DNA of 64,000 nucleotides from Tillus elongatus (taxonomy: Eukaryota > Arthropoda > Insecta > Coleoptera > Cleridae), in assembly GCA_964006375.1 (NCBI GenBank), contig OZ023265.1, forward strand, positions 158,085,618 to 158,149,617, read 5' to 3'. Positions 12,060 through 23,133 of this stretch are shown here, piece after piece. The notes beneath the pieces are model-generated. The model saw only the letters and a program-made list of their open reading frames with translations. It ran no database searches and had not been told where the DNA came from. The position numbers and the translations under genes are program-made. Within the stretch, counting starts at the first letter, position 1; each line of letters starts with the position of its first letter.

Positions 12060-12310
12060 TTGGCGCAAAAACTCAAGAGATGCCAGAAAAATTATTTTGA
12101 AAATTTTATAAACACGATTTGAAACGTCAAAATTGTCGACTTTTGAAAAACATCTTTCAAACAAATTCGGGTTATCTAAAAGAAATCTGGCAGGAAGTGT
12201 GTCTTACAAAGCCTTGAGTTTCTACTTCACCCGCCATTGTCTTTAATTTAACCTAAATATTTGCATAAAAATTATTTTAAGTTAACCCTTTCTGTGATGC
12301 TTTGGTAGCA
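12060..12310 (-). repeat. Diverged left module of TA-associated repeat
   Basis: Holds 'tttgaaacgtcaaaattg', 'cttacaaagccttgagttt' and 'accctttctgtgatgc' in the order expected of the reversed left module. No (TA)n attached. Confidence 0.6.
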
Positions 12311-12340
12311 AAAGTTATATATTTTTTTAACCTAATACCC

Positions 12341-12420
12341 CAGCGATTCTCAAACTTGGGGCGCACCCCCTAGGGGGGCGTATCCACGTAGTTAGGGGGG
12401 CGCGCTACAGATTTAAAAAA
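12341..12420. mobile_element. hAT terminal end
   Basis: Begins 'cagcgattctcaaacttggg' and runs into G/C-rich sequence ('ggggcgcaccccctag'). This is the characteristic end of ZBED5/SCAND3-like hAT elements in animals, and it directly follows the decayed transposase C-terminus on the minus strand. The opposite end was not found. Confidence 0.7.
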
Positions 12421-12927
12421 AATTGCTTATTGAAAAGAACGAATGGCTAACATGCGCTTGTTTCAAGGCGCACAACCTCTCTAAATTTGGTTCTATGTGA
12501 GAGATGGCCACTCTGAGTTTATTTTCTACTTGAAGTTTGTTTCTGTATTTAGAATTCAAGACAGCAAGTGCAGAAAATCCAGTTTCACAAAGATGAGACG
12601 TTGGAAAAGGCAGCAGACTCTAAGCGCTTTGGCTTTTATAACGGAGTAGTCGTTCGGAAGTTCAGTCCAGAAATTTGTTAAAGATTTGTTGACAACATTT
12701 TACTTTTGTTAGGTACTTGCTAAAATATCTAAGAGTTCTTCTTCTTGTAGTAATAGCCCGACAGGTATATTGTTAAATGGATTTAAAACCCAGCTCCAGT
12801 CGGACAATTTGACATCATCTTGTGCAAAGAAGTATTGTCTGAAATTCGGACGCCAATTTTGTAAATGACCTCCCACGGTTTTTAGCATCACAGCTTTGTT
12901 ATTCTCTTTTAATGGTAGTACAGACAA
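12410..12927 (-). pseudogene. hAT (ZBED5/SCAND3-like) transposase, C-terminal part
   Basis: Minus-strand frames contain LSDWSWVLNPFNNIP, EEELLDI, KSLTNFWTELPNDYS and CLFQRLISVKLDFLHLL. These follow the order of the hAT C-terminal dimerisation region in ZBED5/SCAND3-like proteins (WVxNPF .. ELxDL .. FWxxxxxxYPxL .. FPTTYLCExGFS). Stops and frame changes show it is dead. The coding sequence should continue upstream on the minus strand, but a foldback element (12946-14135) interrupts it; the next piece is at 14141-14540. Confidence 0.7.
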
Positions 12928-12945
12928 TAGAGAATTTTTTTCTGC

Positions 12946-14135
12946 ATTAAACTACATGAGTTATTTGTTTTTTGATAGATAGGTTCAGAATTACGTACTG
13001 AATGTAAAAACACAAAATCCTTACAAATTAGGAGGGCGGAAGTGCCGCCATTTTGAGAAAAACCGTTTCGCTCTATATCTTCGTAACCGTGCTCTTTAGA
13101 CCAAAAATGGTAATGACCTTTATTGTAGATAATTGCATTTCTCATCTTTTGTGTTAAATTTTTTTTTGTATCACTCACCGTTTACAACTTATACGACTAT
13201 TAGCATTCATTTATTGACTTTTTTACCTGTATCTTTGTTAATAATTGTTTAAAAAATAAAATGCTTATAACTTAACTTTTCAATCGACAAATTTTCTAGA
13301 ACTTTTACTTAAAACTTTTTTTTCTAAAATTAGTATTAGTGCATGTTCTTTAAAAAAAATTAACTAATAAGGAGACCCCGACTTTTGAATTTTGAAAAAA
13401 AAATTGAAATAGGCGCTCATTATGCCCCCTAGCACACATATCCGGGGTCAGTTTCAATTTTTATATGTTTAGGTCTGTAGGTTCAAAGACAAAAAAGTTA
13501 TAGGCATTTAAAGAAAAACCATTTTGGGTTTTCCTCAAATCGTCAAAGTCGCGAATTAAAACGTCAAAATTGGCAACATTTACGCAAAGAACCTGAAACT
13601 AATATAAGCTATGGAAAGAAAATGTCTCAAGAAGAATGTTTTACAAAGCCTGAAGTCTTAGCTTCAAGCGTCATTGTCCTTTATTTTACTAAAATATTTC
13701 CAGAAAAATTTGTCGATTGAAAAGTGCAACATTTAACGCGTTATAACTTTGAAAATATTGATTTTTGAAAAAAAGTTTTCAGTAAAAATTGTAGGAAATT
13801 TGTCGACTGAAAAGTTAAGTTTTGACCGTTTTATTTTTGAAACAATTATTAACAAAGATATAGGTAAAAAAGTCAATAAATGAATGCTAATAGTCGTATA
13901 AGTTGTAAACAGTGAGTGATACAAAAAAAAATGTAACAAAAAAGATGAGAAATACAATTATCTACAATAAAAATCATTACCATTTTTGGTCTAAAGTGCA
14001 CGGTTACGGAGATATAGGCCGAAACGGTTTTTCTCAAAATGGCGGCACTTCCGCCCTCCTAATTTGTAAGGATTTTGTGTTTTTACATTCAGTACGTAAT
14101 TCTGAACCTATCTATCAAAAAAAAAAAAAACTTCT
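12946..14135. mobile_element. Foldback element inserted in the hAT remnant
   Basis: Arms of about 340 bp (12946-13290 and 13790-14135) are reverse complements. Both hold the words 'gaggagggcggaagtgccgc'-like (13031, 14045) and 'gcattcatttattgac', and both give a mirrored spurious ORF starting MSDTKKN. The centre (13370-13700) holds a reversed copy of the TA-associated repeat. It splits the hAT transposase, so it inserted later. Confidence 0.75.
13370..13700 (-). repeat. TA-associated repeat without (TA)n
   Basis: Right module (13370-13465, with 'cacatatccggggtcagttt') joined to left module (13475-13700) by only 'tatatgtttagg'. This shows that the two modules form one element and that the microsatellite is an expandable joint. 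Confidence 0.75.
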
Positions 14136-14140
14136 GTAGT

Positions 14141-14540
14141 TTAGTGCGTTATGGACAAGAGTAACGGGCTCCTCTATTGCCTGTACTATGGAAATTTTGC
14201 ATCAATTCGCGCAAAGTGGGAAGCATTTCAAAGCAGTTTTCTTTTAATTTGTTATTTAATAACTGCATTTTCTTACAAAAAGAGTCAATCTTTTCACCCA
14301 CATAAACTATATTTACATCTTTCCCTGCAGTTGTAGGTTAAGGGTATTAAGTTTTTCAAAAATATCTACCAAATAAGAAAGCTCTAATAAGAATAATCTG
14401 CCGTAGAATTCTGATGAATGATTGTGACCCTCCTCGCCCAAAAATATCGCTATATGATCACTTACTAGCGCCAGTATTAACGATTTCCACACATTGTTTC
14501 CTGTCACTTAAATAATAATTAACCGTTCAAAAGATGTCCC
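14141..14540 (-). pseudogene. hAT transposase, central part
   Basis: The minus-strand frame contains DHIAIFLGEEG, FYGRLFLLELSYLVDIF, EKLNTLNLQLQGK and, in continuation, a KIDSFCKKMQLL-like stretch. ZBED5/SCAND3-type hAT proteins have the matching order (FLxEE .. LAYLADIFxxLNxLNxxLQG). The upstream continuation lies beyond the SINE at 14544-14921, at about 14925-15000 (LFVMNYFYISCC in one frame). Confidence 0.72.
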
Positions 14541-14543
14541 TCT

Positions 14544-14921
14544 TAAGAGCCTCGGTGGTTCAGAGGTAAGAACTTGTGCCTGTGAACCGAAAGGTACTGG
14601 GTTCTATCCCAGGGTTCTCCTTTTACTTTTTCAGTACAAACTGTAACATTAACATCAACCGAGGTTTTGGCATTGTATTTGAGCAAGTTGAATGTCTGCA
14701 CGCCCCGCCCTTCGGAGGGGGCATAAAGCCGTCGGTTCCGTGTCCATGCGGTGTTGAGCACGTTAAAAATCCCTACCCTCCTTACAGAAAGACAGGGGTT
14801 CGGCAAAATTACCAGGGTGGTGAGGTGAAACTGCTCCCTGGCGTCGGTGATTGGCCATAGTCGCGGAAATAAGCCGACGTTAAAGAAACAAAACACACAC
14901 ACACACACATACACACACAAA
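14544..14921 (+). mobile_element. tRNA-derived SINE, full length
   Basis: Head with an A-box-like stretch (tggttcagaggtaag, 14556-14570) and a B box (ggttctatccc, 14600-14610). The body has 'gttgaatgtctgcac', 'cttcggagggggc', 'cacgttaaa' and 'gaaactgctccctgg', ending in an (AC)n tail. It is flanked by an 11-bp target-site duplication with one mismatch (gatgtccctct at 14533, ggtgtccctct at 14922), and it interrupts the hAT coding sequence. Other copies: 21118-21390, 22070-22335, 49588-49745 (-) and 61991-62358 (-). Confidence 0.88.
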
Positions 14922-15564
14922 GGTGTCCCTCTAATACCATAACACAGCAGCTTATGTAGAAGTAATTCATGACAAACAGAATCAAATTAATAGTCCTCAA
15001 ATAGGTGAGTTTATATTTTCGCCTAATAAATTGTGTTTAACAAAACTCAAAATTGTGTTCACAAGCAAGCACAACTTTAAGGTTATTTACCTTGTGTATT
15101 GTATAATTTATATGAGGCCAATAAATCATGTATCGAAAATTATAACAAACCCAGTAACAGGTATTTATTTCTATTTAAAAATCTAAAGAAGGAAATAGTT
15201 GGTTAAATAAATCGATCCAAAGGCTTCCGTACCTGTTGAATCGTTACAGACAAGCACTTTGACGCCAGTATATTTTTAGAACAGAAGGATAGTTCATTGA
15301 CAAACGTTTACTCTATTTTTACACGCAATTGGCTTTGTATAAATGCCATCATTAGAAAGCAGATTCACTGTTCTTACTGGCGTTTAATGAGCTCAATTTT
15401 AATTTTTTATATACAGTGTGTCCACATTTCGATGCTCACCATATATCGGTTACTATAATATTACTATAAATACTGATTATGTAAAAGAAATGTCATAATA
15501 AATGTGTTTTACAAAGCCTTAAGTTTTAGCGATTGATAAAGTGATCTTCGTATGGGTTAAAGGG

Positions 15565-16110
15565 TCACATAGGTATCTCCGGAAATAAGCTCGTCGATGG
15601 ATTCGGTAAAGAGGCAATCGACTCATGAGTCCAGGAAAATAGATTGAATCTTACAGACATAACTGCTGACATCTCCAGAGACATTTTCTGGTCAAAAGAA
15701 TGGAAAGAGTACGTTACAAAGTCTAGCAACCCATAGACCTTGCACTACCCAAATCTACCAACACAATTATCGAAGTGTGGCCCGCTTACAGGGAAGCAAA
15801 CAAGTACCATAGTTAAGCTCAAATTTAATCATGGAAGGTATCCATTACATCTAAGTCGAATTAGTGTCCGTAACAATGCATATTGTGAATGTGATGGGTA
15901 AAACGAGGCTGATTTAAATCACATACTGGTGGCTTGTCCACTTTATACAGAAACAAAAAGACAGTTTTTCACATCCTTACAGTTCATAAGAATATCTTGT
16001 CCATTCAACATAGCTTACTTGCTAAATTTTAAATGTACAAGCATCTACATGTTGCTGATTAGATTCCTAAATAAAGCACAAATCACATTATAAAATTCTG
16101 CCCAATTAGT
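15565..16110 (+). pseudogene. LINE C-terminal fragment
   Basis: Plus-strand frames give LKFNHGRYPLHLSRISV, NNAYCEC, NEADLNHILVACPLYTE and LLNFKCTSIYMLLIRFL. This is the pattern of the C-terminal zinc-knuckle-like region of insect Jockey/I-type LINEs (H-G-x-x-P .. C-x-C .. D-x-x-H-x-x-x-x-C-P). It starts after a possible RNase H end, has stop codons (for example after SNP near 15740), and lacks the reverse transcriptase. Confidence 0.65.
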
Positions 16111-17379
16111 TATTTTCTTTCTTTTATTATTACTGTCTTTGTTATTTTTTTTGTTATTGTTTTTTTTCTTTTTATATTTAGTATAATTTTGTAGTTAATT
16201 TACATATTAATAGGTTTTTAGTTACAATTCTAGACAACTCATATTCTCTGACCTTTTGTCTTTCTTTCCTTTCCGTGACCCAAGTCTGTTTGTTTTGTAG
16301 GCATTGGCGGGTTCTTAGGCGACAAACTATCCTTGTTTTAATCCTGTATGTGTCCCACGTAGACCTTCCATTGGCCGTTTCTAGAATACGGCTCACAATT
16401 GATTTCTGAAAATTCACGCACTTGGGTTTCTCAAAGTTTTCAGTTCACTGAAGATATTGACGTTAGTATGGAACTTCCGGTTATACCGGAAATTGACGTC
16501 AACTTTCTTATTTTAAATAGAAGATGGTATTTTTTATTACGGATCTAGATTTCTCGTGAAATTTTATAGTAGGTTTCACTAACATTTTATGTCATTTTTT
16601 TCAACCATTTTGAAGATATTTGACTTTTTTCAAAAATTTCTTAAAAAACATTGTCACATTCACACACAAAATTTTAAAGTGCAAATTCTAAAGTGCCACA
16701 AAATATCTAAAATTTACTAAGACTAGTACAAGTTAAACACTCTCTTATTTTAACACCCTATATTTTATAAAGTTAGTTCATATACTTTTTATTGTTATTT
16801 CGTTTGGTATCAGCATTCCCTATACCTAAGTCCCACCGGTTTGAAGTTATTTAAACATTTTGTGCGATAAGAAATAATTATTAGTCAGTTTATCAAGTTG
16901 CCTAGGAGATGAAAATTTTAAACGTCATCTTCCGACATAAATAAAATATGCGACGACTTTTGAATATAACTTTTATTTATGAGCAGTATAATCGAATTAT
17001 TAACAGAAGATGTCGTGTGGTTGCAAAGAGATTTCCACATAAACACAGATCAACTCGTTACATGATCAGAATACTGCTAAAAAATTTCTAAGAATGGAGA
17101 GTGTCGTCCAAAATTTCATAAAAGTAAAGCATTATCAGAGAACAAAGTGATTTGTATGTTATCACTTCACAATAAATGTTCAACATTTGCAACGTTCACT
17201 TTGAGGAATATTTGCGATAAGAAATCATTATCAGTCAGTTTATCAGGTTGCCTAGGAGACGAAAATTTTAAACGTCATCTTCCGACAGTAAACTAATGGT
17301 TGTATTGTAAGGGACGTTTGTCAATTGTATTTTAATAAAAGAGCGTATTTTCCACAATAATGGCACACTTCAATTACTC

Positions 17380-17890
17380 AAACGATGACTTTTTCAATTT
17401 AATTATTATTTACGGGGAGTTAAACGAATTTTTAGCAAAACATGTCGTCTGTTTGCAGAAAGATTTCCAGATGGACATAGACCAACTCCTGACATGATCA
17501 GAGAGCTATCGAAAATTTGTTCTGAGAATGACACGTTTCGTTCAGAAGGTAATAAAAATAAACCGCTATTGGAGACAAAAGATAATATTTTGACATTTTT
17601 TACTGCTTATCCGCATGCATCAATCAGAGACTGCAATAAAAATTTGCATCTTTCAAGAGGAACTATTCACATAATTCTAAAAATTAACAAATGGACACCA
17701 TTTTCGTTCACTTGAATACACCGTTTAGAACCTGGGGATTTTTCCCGAAATTTGATGGTGCGACGAGTTAGAATTTTCAAAGAGGGGCATGTTCAATCGT
17801 CACAACAGTCCCTATTGAGCGGACGAAAATTCTCACATTACTAGAGAACGAAACTCCCAGGACTGTTGGAGTTTCAATGTATTTTACGCA
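17380..17890 (+). pseudogene. DD41D transposase, N-terminal part
   Basis: Frames contain FPDGHRP-like sequence, then MIRELSKICSEND, LTFFTAYPHASIRDC, LHLSRGTIHIILK and IHRLEPGDFSRNLM. This is the paired helix-turn-helix DNA-binding half of insect DD41D-type transposases (..ENPxxSIRxxxxxLxISRxTVxRIL..). A frameshift lies before 17494 and a stop at 17713. The first catalytic Asp region is missing. Confidence 0.65.
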
Positions 17891-18115
17891 GTAAAATACA
17901 ATAGGATTTTTGCCCTTAACATTTATGGTGAGAATTTAACAGGTTGGTACTAATAGTATTAAGCAATACTGAATTTCGTTTGCGTATTAGTACATTATGT
18001 TAAAATATTTATTAGGCTCACTGAAACTAAATTTTGTAATATGACCATTTTATTCATATCAGTAATAATGGTAAGATTTTAAAAAAATGTAAGAACGAAT
18101 TCTAAACGTGCAGTA

Positions 18116-18538
18116 TTCACAGGTCCTGGATATTGTCGCATTCTGCAGCAAGTAGTTATACCAGCACTTAACTCCTTGCATGAACACGAAGCTGCAGAAG
18201 TTTGGTATCAACAAGATGGAGCTCCACCACACAACTCACAGATAGTAAGCGACCTACTCCAGGAAACCTTTAAATACAGATGGATAGCTAACGGTGGTCC
18301 TCATCGTTGGCCGGCCCGCTCAACAGACTTGACTCCACTAGATGTTAGTATCTGGGCGTGCATTCAGAACCAAGTTCACCAGGAGCAACCTACTACAAAA
18401 CAAAATATAATAGCTAAAGTATTAGAGGCCTTCAACGCAGTGGAGCAAGATTACCTTTCTCGAGCCACGGGTACCATCATTAAAAGAGCCATCAAATGCC
18501 TCGAATTGAGTGGTGCAAATTTCGAACATTTGCTGTGA
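18116..18538 (+). pseudogene. DD41D transposase, C-terminal part
   Basis: Contains VWYQQDGAPPHNS (second catalytic Asp) and RSTDLTPLDVSIWA (third Asp, in TPLD). By my count 41 residues separate the two Asp, the spacing of the rosa-like DD41D group. It ends SGANFEHLL followed by TGA. Without the first Asp it cannot be active. Confidence 0.8.
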
Positions 18539-19233
18539 AGTTATACCACACAAATCTCTTTGTTCCCTAATAATGCTTGAGTCTTATGAAATTTTGAACG
18601 AAACACTCCATTCTTAGACATTTTTTAGTATTATTCTGATCATGCAACGAGTTGATCTGTGTTTATGTGGAAATCTCTTTGCAACCACGCGACATCTTTT
18701 GTTAATAACACGATTATACTCCTCGTAAATAAAAGTTATATTCAAAAGTCGTCGCATATTTCACTTGTATCGGAAGACGCCGTTTAAAATTTTCATCTCC
18801 TAGGCAACCTGATAAACTGACTAATAATTATTTCTTATCGCAAATAATGTTTAAATATCTTCAGATCGGTGGGACTTAGGTATAGGAAATGTTGATACCA
18901 ATCGAAATAACTATAAAAAGTACATGAACTAATGTTATAAAATATAGGGTGTTCTATTTAAAATAAGAAAGTTATTAGGTTTTAAAGTTGTCACGATTGA
19001 CCGGTATATTTTGGACACCCTGTCTAACTTGTACTAGCAGCTTTAGTAAATACCAAATATTTTGTGGCATTTTAGAATTTTCACTTTAAAATTTGAACTC
19101 TTCCGGTTCAAAAATAAGAGAGCTACAGGTGTGTAATTGTGACAATGTTTTTTATCTCTAAAATGGTTGAGAAAAATGACATAATATGTTGGTGAAACAT
19201 ACCATAAAATTTGACGAGTAATCTAGATCCGTA

Positions 19234-19275
19234 ATCCGTGTGTGTGTGTGTGTGTGTGATGGTGTGTGTGTGTAA
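19234..19275. repeat. (TG)n microsatellite
   Basis: Two short TG runs separated by 'atgg', followed by a G/A-rich stretch. Confidence 0.9.
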
Positions 19276-19437
19276 ATATATTTTTAAAAAGGGGGGCGGG
19301 GGAATCGAGGAAAAATAGAGAAAGATAAAAAGAGACAAAAGGGGAAAAATAATTAGAGAAAATTAAACAAAAGGGAAATCAAAGTGAAAGTATAGAAAAG
19401 GTAAAATTATTTGTAAAGGATGTCATTGCCACTCGAG

Positions 19438-20050
19438 TTATTTTTTTAACGGTTCAATAGTTGCTGCAACACTGAATTTATAAAAGTCTGTGGTGAATGG
19501 AAGAGTAGATGCATCTTCCGAAGCCATCCCATATTCTTTGTACATCCATACATACATAGATGCCGCGTAACATTCATTGCGCTTTTTATAGAGTGAGTAT
19601 CTAACACCTAGTGCTTGTTTTGTTGGATTATGACGTAACTTTTCAAAATTAAAATAAAATTTGTCGTCAGTTGTAGGAGGCATTAAATATAAATTTTACC
19701 ATAAATGCACTTTTGGCCCATCTGCTGAATTTTGCAAATATTTGGAGCGGTTACAACTAGATAAACTCGTTTGTCATTTAGGATGAGTAAAGATATAAAA
19801 TATGTAGCAGATAATTGTGAATTGGTGGCTATCAAGATATACACAAACGGGCAGCAGCTTTTATTTACTACTTGCAATTGCCAAGCTTTTAATAATTATG
19901 TTTCGATTCTAAGTGGACTATTTTTAGTATTTTACGTATTCGATGTTTATGTAGACGCCATAGATTGCATTGAAAAATTAAAGATATTTCGATAGTATAA
20001 AATGCTTCTACTGATTTTCAAATTGAACCAAAAATTTACTTTCCACAAAG
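19438..20050. repeat. Local direct duplication, copy 1
   Basis: The segment recurs at 20470-20960, offset about 905 bp and roughly 90 % similar by eye. The minus-strand frames starting MPPTTDDKFYF (81 codons) and MQVVNKS are partly kept in the second copy, and a plus-strand frame starting MSKDIKYVADNCELVAI is open in both. No known domain; it may be an endonuclease fragment of a LINE, but this is weak. Confidence 0.6.
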
Positions 20051-20057
20051 TGTACGC

Positions 20058-20130
20058 TAAGATGGCTGACAGGCGTCGCGCTTGCCTCATAAGCAGAAGG
20101 TTACGCTATCGAATCCAGCTCGATGAATGT
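20058..20130 (+). mobile_element. tRNA-Met-like SINE head
   Basis: A-box-like 'tggctgacaggcg', a CTCATAA anticodon-loop-like stretch (CAT, as in Met tRNA) and B-box-like 'tatcgaatcc'. The stems do not fold into a good acceptor arm and dispersed-repeat sequence follows (20165-20470, shared with 58420-58740), so a SINE head is likelier than a functional tRNA gene. Confidence 0.5.
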
Positions 20131-20164
20131 ATGTTTTTATGTTTTATTTTGACATTTGGAGAAA

Positions 20165-20470
20165 CAATAGTGCACAGATTTCATACGTTTTCAACAAGAT
20201 CTCATTTTGGTGTAAGACGCCTAAATAAGTTTGTCAACTTTGAGTCTGAAATTATAATTTTGTTATTGTTGATATTGAAAAAACCGGTTGGATTAGGTTA
20301 ACTAAAACAAAATCATAATGACGAGTAATAAGTAAAAATAACTGCTACGTTTATAATTGGACAGATACTTTACTTTTCTAAATTTGAATTAAGTTTCCTT
20401 CTGGAAAGCTTCTGTATAACTTTGGTGAAGTTTGTAATACAAGTTTCTTACACAAGACTTACACTATCGC
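20165..20470 (+). repeat. Dispersed repeat shared with 58420-58740
   Basis: Shared words include 'acagatttcatacgtttt', 'ctgaaattataatttt', 'gattaggtt..actaaa' and 'cagatactttacttttct'. It follows the tRNA-like head here but not at 58420. No ORF. Confidence 0.7.
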
Positions 20471-20960
20471 CTCGTAACATTCATTGTGCTTTTTATAGAG
20501 TAAGTATCTAATATCTAATGCTTGTTTTGTTGGATTATGACGTAACTTTTCAAATTTAAAATAAAATTTGTCGTCAGTTGTAGGAGGCATTTAGTATGTT
20601 TATCACTATTAAAATGCGCTTTTGGCCCATCTGCTGAATTTTGCAAATATTTGGAGCGGTTACAACTAGATAAACTCGTTTGTCTTTCAAGATAAGTAAA
20701 GATATAAAATATGTAGCAGATAATTGTGAATTTCTGGCTGTCAAGAAATACGCAAGCGGACAGTGGCTTTTATTTACTACTTGCAATTCTCAAGCTTTAT
20801 TATAATTATGTTTCGATTCTAAGTAGACTATTTTTAATATTTTACGTATTCGTTGTTTATGTAAACGCCATATATTGCATTGAAAAATTAAAGCTATTTT
20901 GATAGTATAAAATGCGTTTACTGGTTTTCAAATTGAACCAAAAATTTACTTTCTACAAAA
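20470..20960. repeat. Local direct duplication, copy 2
   Basis: Second copy of 19438-20050, lacking its first 130 bp or so. It differs by substitutions and small indels, so it is not a recent assembly duplicate. Confidence 0.6.
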
Positions 20961-21117
20961 ATTTCATATACTCAGAAACTATAAAGTACAGTGTCTCAAA
21001 GTTGACGCCCGTGCTTTTGCGACTTTGTTTAAGGGACTAAAACAAATCGAAAAAAAATTGAGAATGTAAAAATTGCAGAATGTTATTCGTTATTGAGTTA
21101 TTAATGAAAAATCAACA

Positions 21118-21390
21118 AACTGTAACATAACCATCAACCGAGGTTCTTGCATTGTATTTGAGCAAGTTGAATGTCTGCATGTTCCGCACTTCGGAGGGGG
21201 CGTAAAGCCGCCGGTCCCGTGTCCATGTAATGTTGGGCACGTTAAAGATCTCTACCTTTCTTTCAGAAAGGCAGTGGTTTGGCAAAAATTTCCAGGATAG
21301 TGAGGTGAAACTGCTCCCTGGCGTCGGTGATTAACCATAGTCGCGGAAATAGGCCGACGTTAAAGAAACAAAACACACACACACATAAAA
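21118..21390 (+). mobile_element. tRNA-SINE, headless copy
   Basis: Starts at the 'ctgtaacat..catcaaccgagg' body of the SINE, lacks the tRNA head, and ends in (AC)n at about 21372-21386. Confidence 0.8.
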
Positions 21391-21879
21391 GTTCTTTATT
21401 TTCTCCTCCAAATGCGCCAATAATGTACCCAAAGGCGGTATAAAGGTGGGATCGCGACAATTCGGGTGTAGACGTTATCATTGCATTATGATGTAAGCCT
21501 GTGGTATATGTATCAATCTACGCATGGCAGGGAGTACTCTGGCTTTGTCTGACATCATACCCTAACCACTTAAGTAGTTTCAATTGATGTCTTTCAGATT
21601 TTATTTTTAATTGGGGAAAACTGAAAATTTTTTGAACCAAATTACTTGAAATTTACAAAAGAATTTTACTCACTTCATTTCTAGCTACATATAAAGTCTC
21701 ATTTTAGTTACTTTAATACTTTCAAAAGTACAGCGTATGCAAAAATATGTTTGTATATTTTTTGTGGAAAAATATGTCCGTTATAGCTGATTGACGAACT
21801 CGTCCGCGATTGTAACGAAATGAAGGCATGTGCCAAGTTTCGTTCAAATTAGTTGAGTATTTTTTGAGTTATCGCTTGG

Positions 21880-21998
<119 letters not shown>

Positions 21999-22069
21999 TT
22001 CAAACGGACCTTGGATGTGGGTTCTAGGGGCCCTAATTCACGCTTATTTCATAAAACTTTACGAAAGTC

Positions 22070-22335
22070 TAACAACAATAACATCAACCGGCGTTGCAGC
22101 ATTGTATTTGAGCAAGTTGAATGTCTGCACGTTCCGCCCTTCGGAGGGGGCGTAAAGCCGTCGGTTCCTTATTTACGCGATGTTGGGCACGTTAAAGACT
22201 CATACCCTCCTTACAGAAAGGCAGCGGTCGGCAAAATTTTTAGGATAGTGAAGTGAAGCTGCTGCCTGGCGTCGGTAATTGGCCATAGTCGCGAAAATAG
22301 ACCGACGTTAAAGAAATAAAAACAAAACAAACAGA
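22070..22335 (+). mobile_element. tRNA-SINE, headless copy
   Basis: The body starts at 'aacatcaaccggcg' and ends 'gacgttaaagaaataaaaac', without a tRNA head or an AC tail. Confidence 0.78.
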
Positions 22336-22339
22336 TGTT

Positions 22340-22640
22340 CAAACAAATCTTCTTCTACTTCAACACAACATTCGGGCGATTTATCATGGAAGCACGAACT
22401 CTTTGGAGCATGTTTTCATCTACGAATGTCACAGCAGCTATATTGGCCTCAGATTCGTTATAAACTTTTTCGTTCAAAAAGCCCCAGGAAAAAATCCAAT
22501 GGATTAAGATAGGGAGATCTAGAAGGCCATGCTATGGTTCTACGTTGTACAATCCACCGCTCAGGGAAACTGTGATTCAGGATATTCCCCACTTGAATTC
22601 CATAATGGGGAGCACCATCATGCTGGAACCAATCATTCAA
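22340..22640 (-). pseudogene. DD41D-type transposase fragment
   Basis: The minus-strand frame reads NDWFQHDGAPHYGIQ, HSFPERWIVQRRTIAWP and SRSPYLNPLDFFLGL, then VYNESEANIAAV and VRASMIN. It has the second catalytic Asp (HDGAP) and an NPLD third Asp, with 40 residues between because of an apparent one-residue deletion. N-terminal and first-Asp parts are absent. Confidence 0.75.
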
Positions 22641-23014
22641 CCTATAGGATAAAGGAACTCAATCGAGTAATGGTAGAGGTAAATTCTTATTTAAAAATTG
22701 AAAGTAGTTAGTGAAATTGAGTCAGTCAGGTCAGGTCAGGTCAGGTCAGGTTAGGTCAGGCCTCAGATTCGTTATAAACTTTTTCGTTCAAAAAGCCCCA
22801 GGAAAAAATCCAATGAATTAAGATAGGGAGATCTAGAAGGCCATGCTATGGTTCTACCTTGTACAATCCACCGCTCAGGGAAACTGTGATTCAGGATATT
22901 CCCCACTTGAATTCCATAATGGGGAGGATTCAACCTATAGGATAAAGGAACTCCATCGAGTAATGGTAGAGGTAAATTCTTATTTAAAAATTGAAAGTAG
23001 TTAGTTAAATTGAG
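22446..23014. repeat. Direct duplication separated by (TCAGG)n
   Basis: 22446-22712 and 22759-23014 are near-identical. The second copy lacks about 28 bp ('agcaccatcatgctgg' and adjoining bases). Between them is a pentamer run of tcagg (22728-22758). Both copies end in 'ttgaaagtagtta', so slippage or unequal exchange at the pentamer is plausible. Confidence 0.85.
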
Positions 23015-23133
23015 TCAGCCAACCAGAATGCGTAGACCAATAACATTGTTATGCAACGACAAAAAAATTTTTGGCAAAACAAATCCTGAATTTGGAATTC
23101 TTTGGAAAACATTTATGTTTGAAAATCGTGATC

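Larger units (their letters stand above)
16741..18975 (+). mobile_element. Rearranged DD41D Tc1/mariner element (family 2)
   Basis: The 5' terminal core ('ggttgcctaggagacgaaaa', 17212-17290) and the 3' end (18540-18975) are inverted copies. Outside the 5' core lies a second, about 470-bp inverted copy of the 3' end (16741-17211) that includes the last transposase codons. So the 3' end has been duplicated in inverted form onto the 5' side, making a foldback. A central part of the transposase is missing between about 17890 and 18115. Confidence 0.75.

Noticed and set aside
13055..13095. Possible hammerhead with GCGAAACGG in the foldback arm
   Set aside because: No CTGANGA box and no matching helix I; only the GAAAC part agrees.
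12909..13178. 89-codon ORF MSDTKKN (and its twin at 13912-14139)
   Set aside because: It lies in the inverted arms of a foldback element and mirrors itself. No domain.
14556..14625. Functional tRNA gene
   Set aside because: Box A and B are recognisable, but the element continues into a SINE body with target duplication, and the acceptor stem is not convincing.
14543..14920. 125-codon ORF on the minus strand over the SINE (and similar at 61988-62410)
   Set aside because: It is an antisense reading of a SINE with tRNA promoter boxes and an AC tail.
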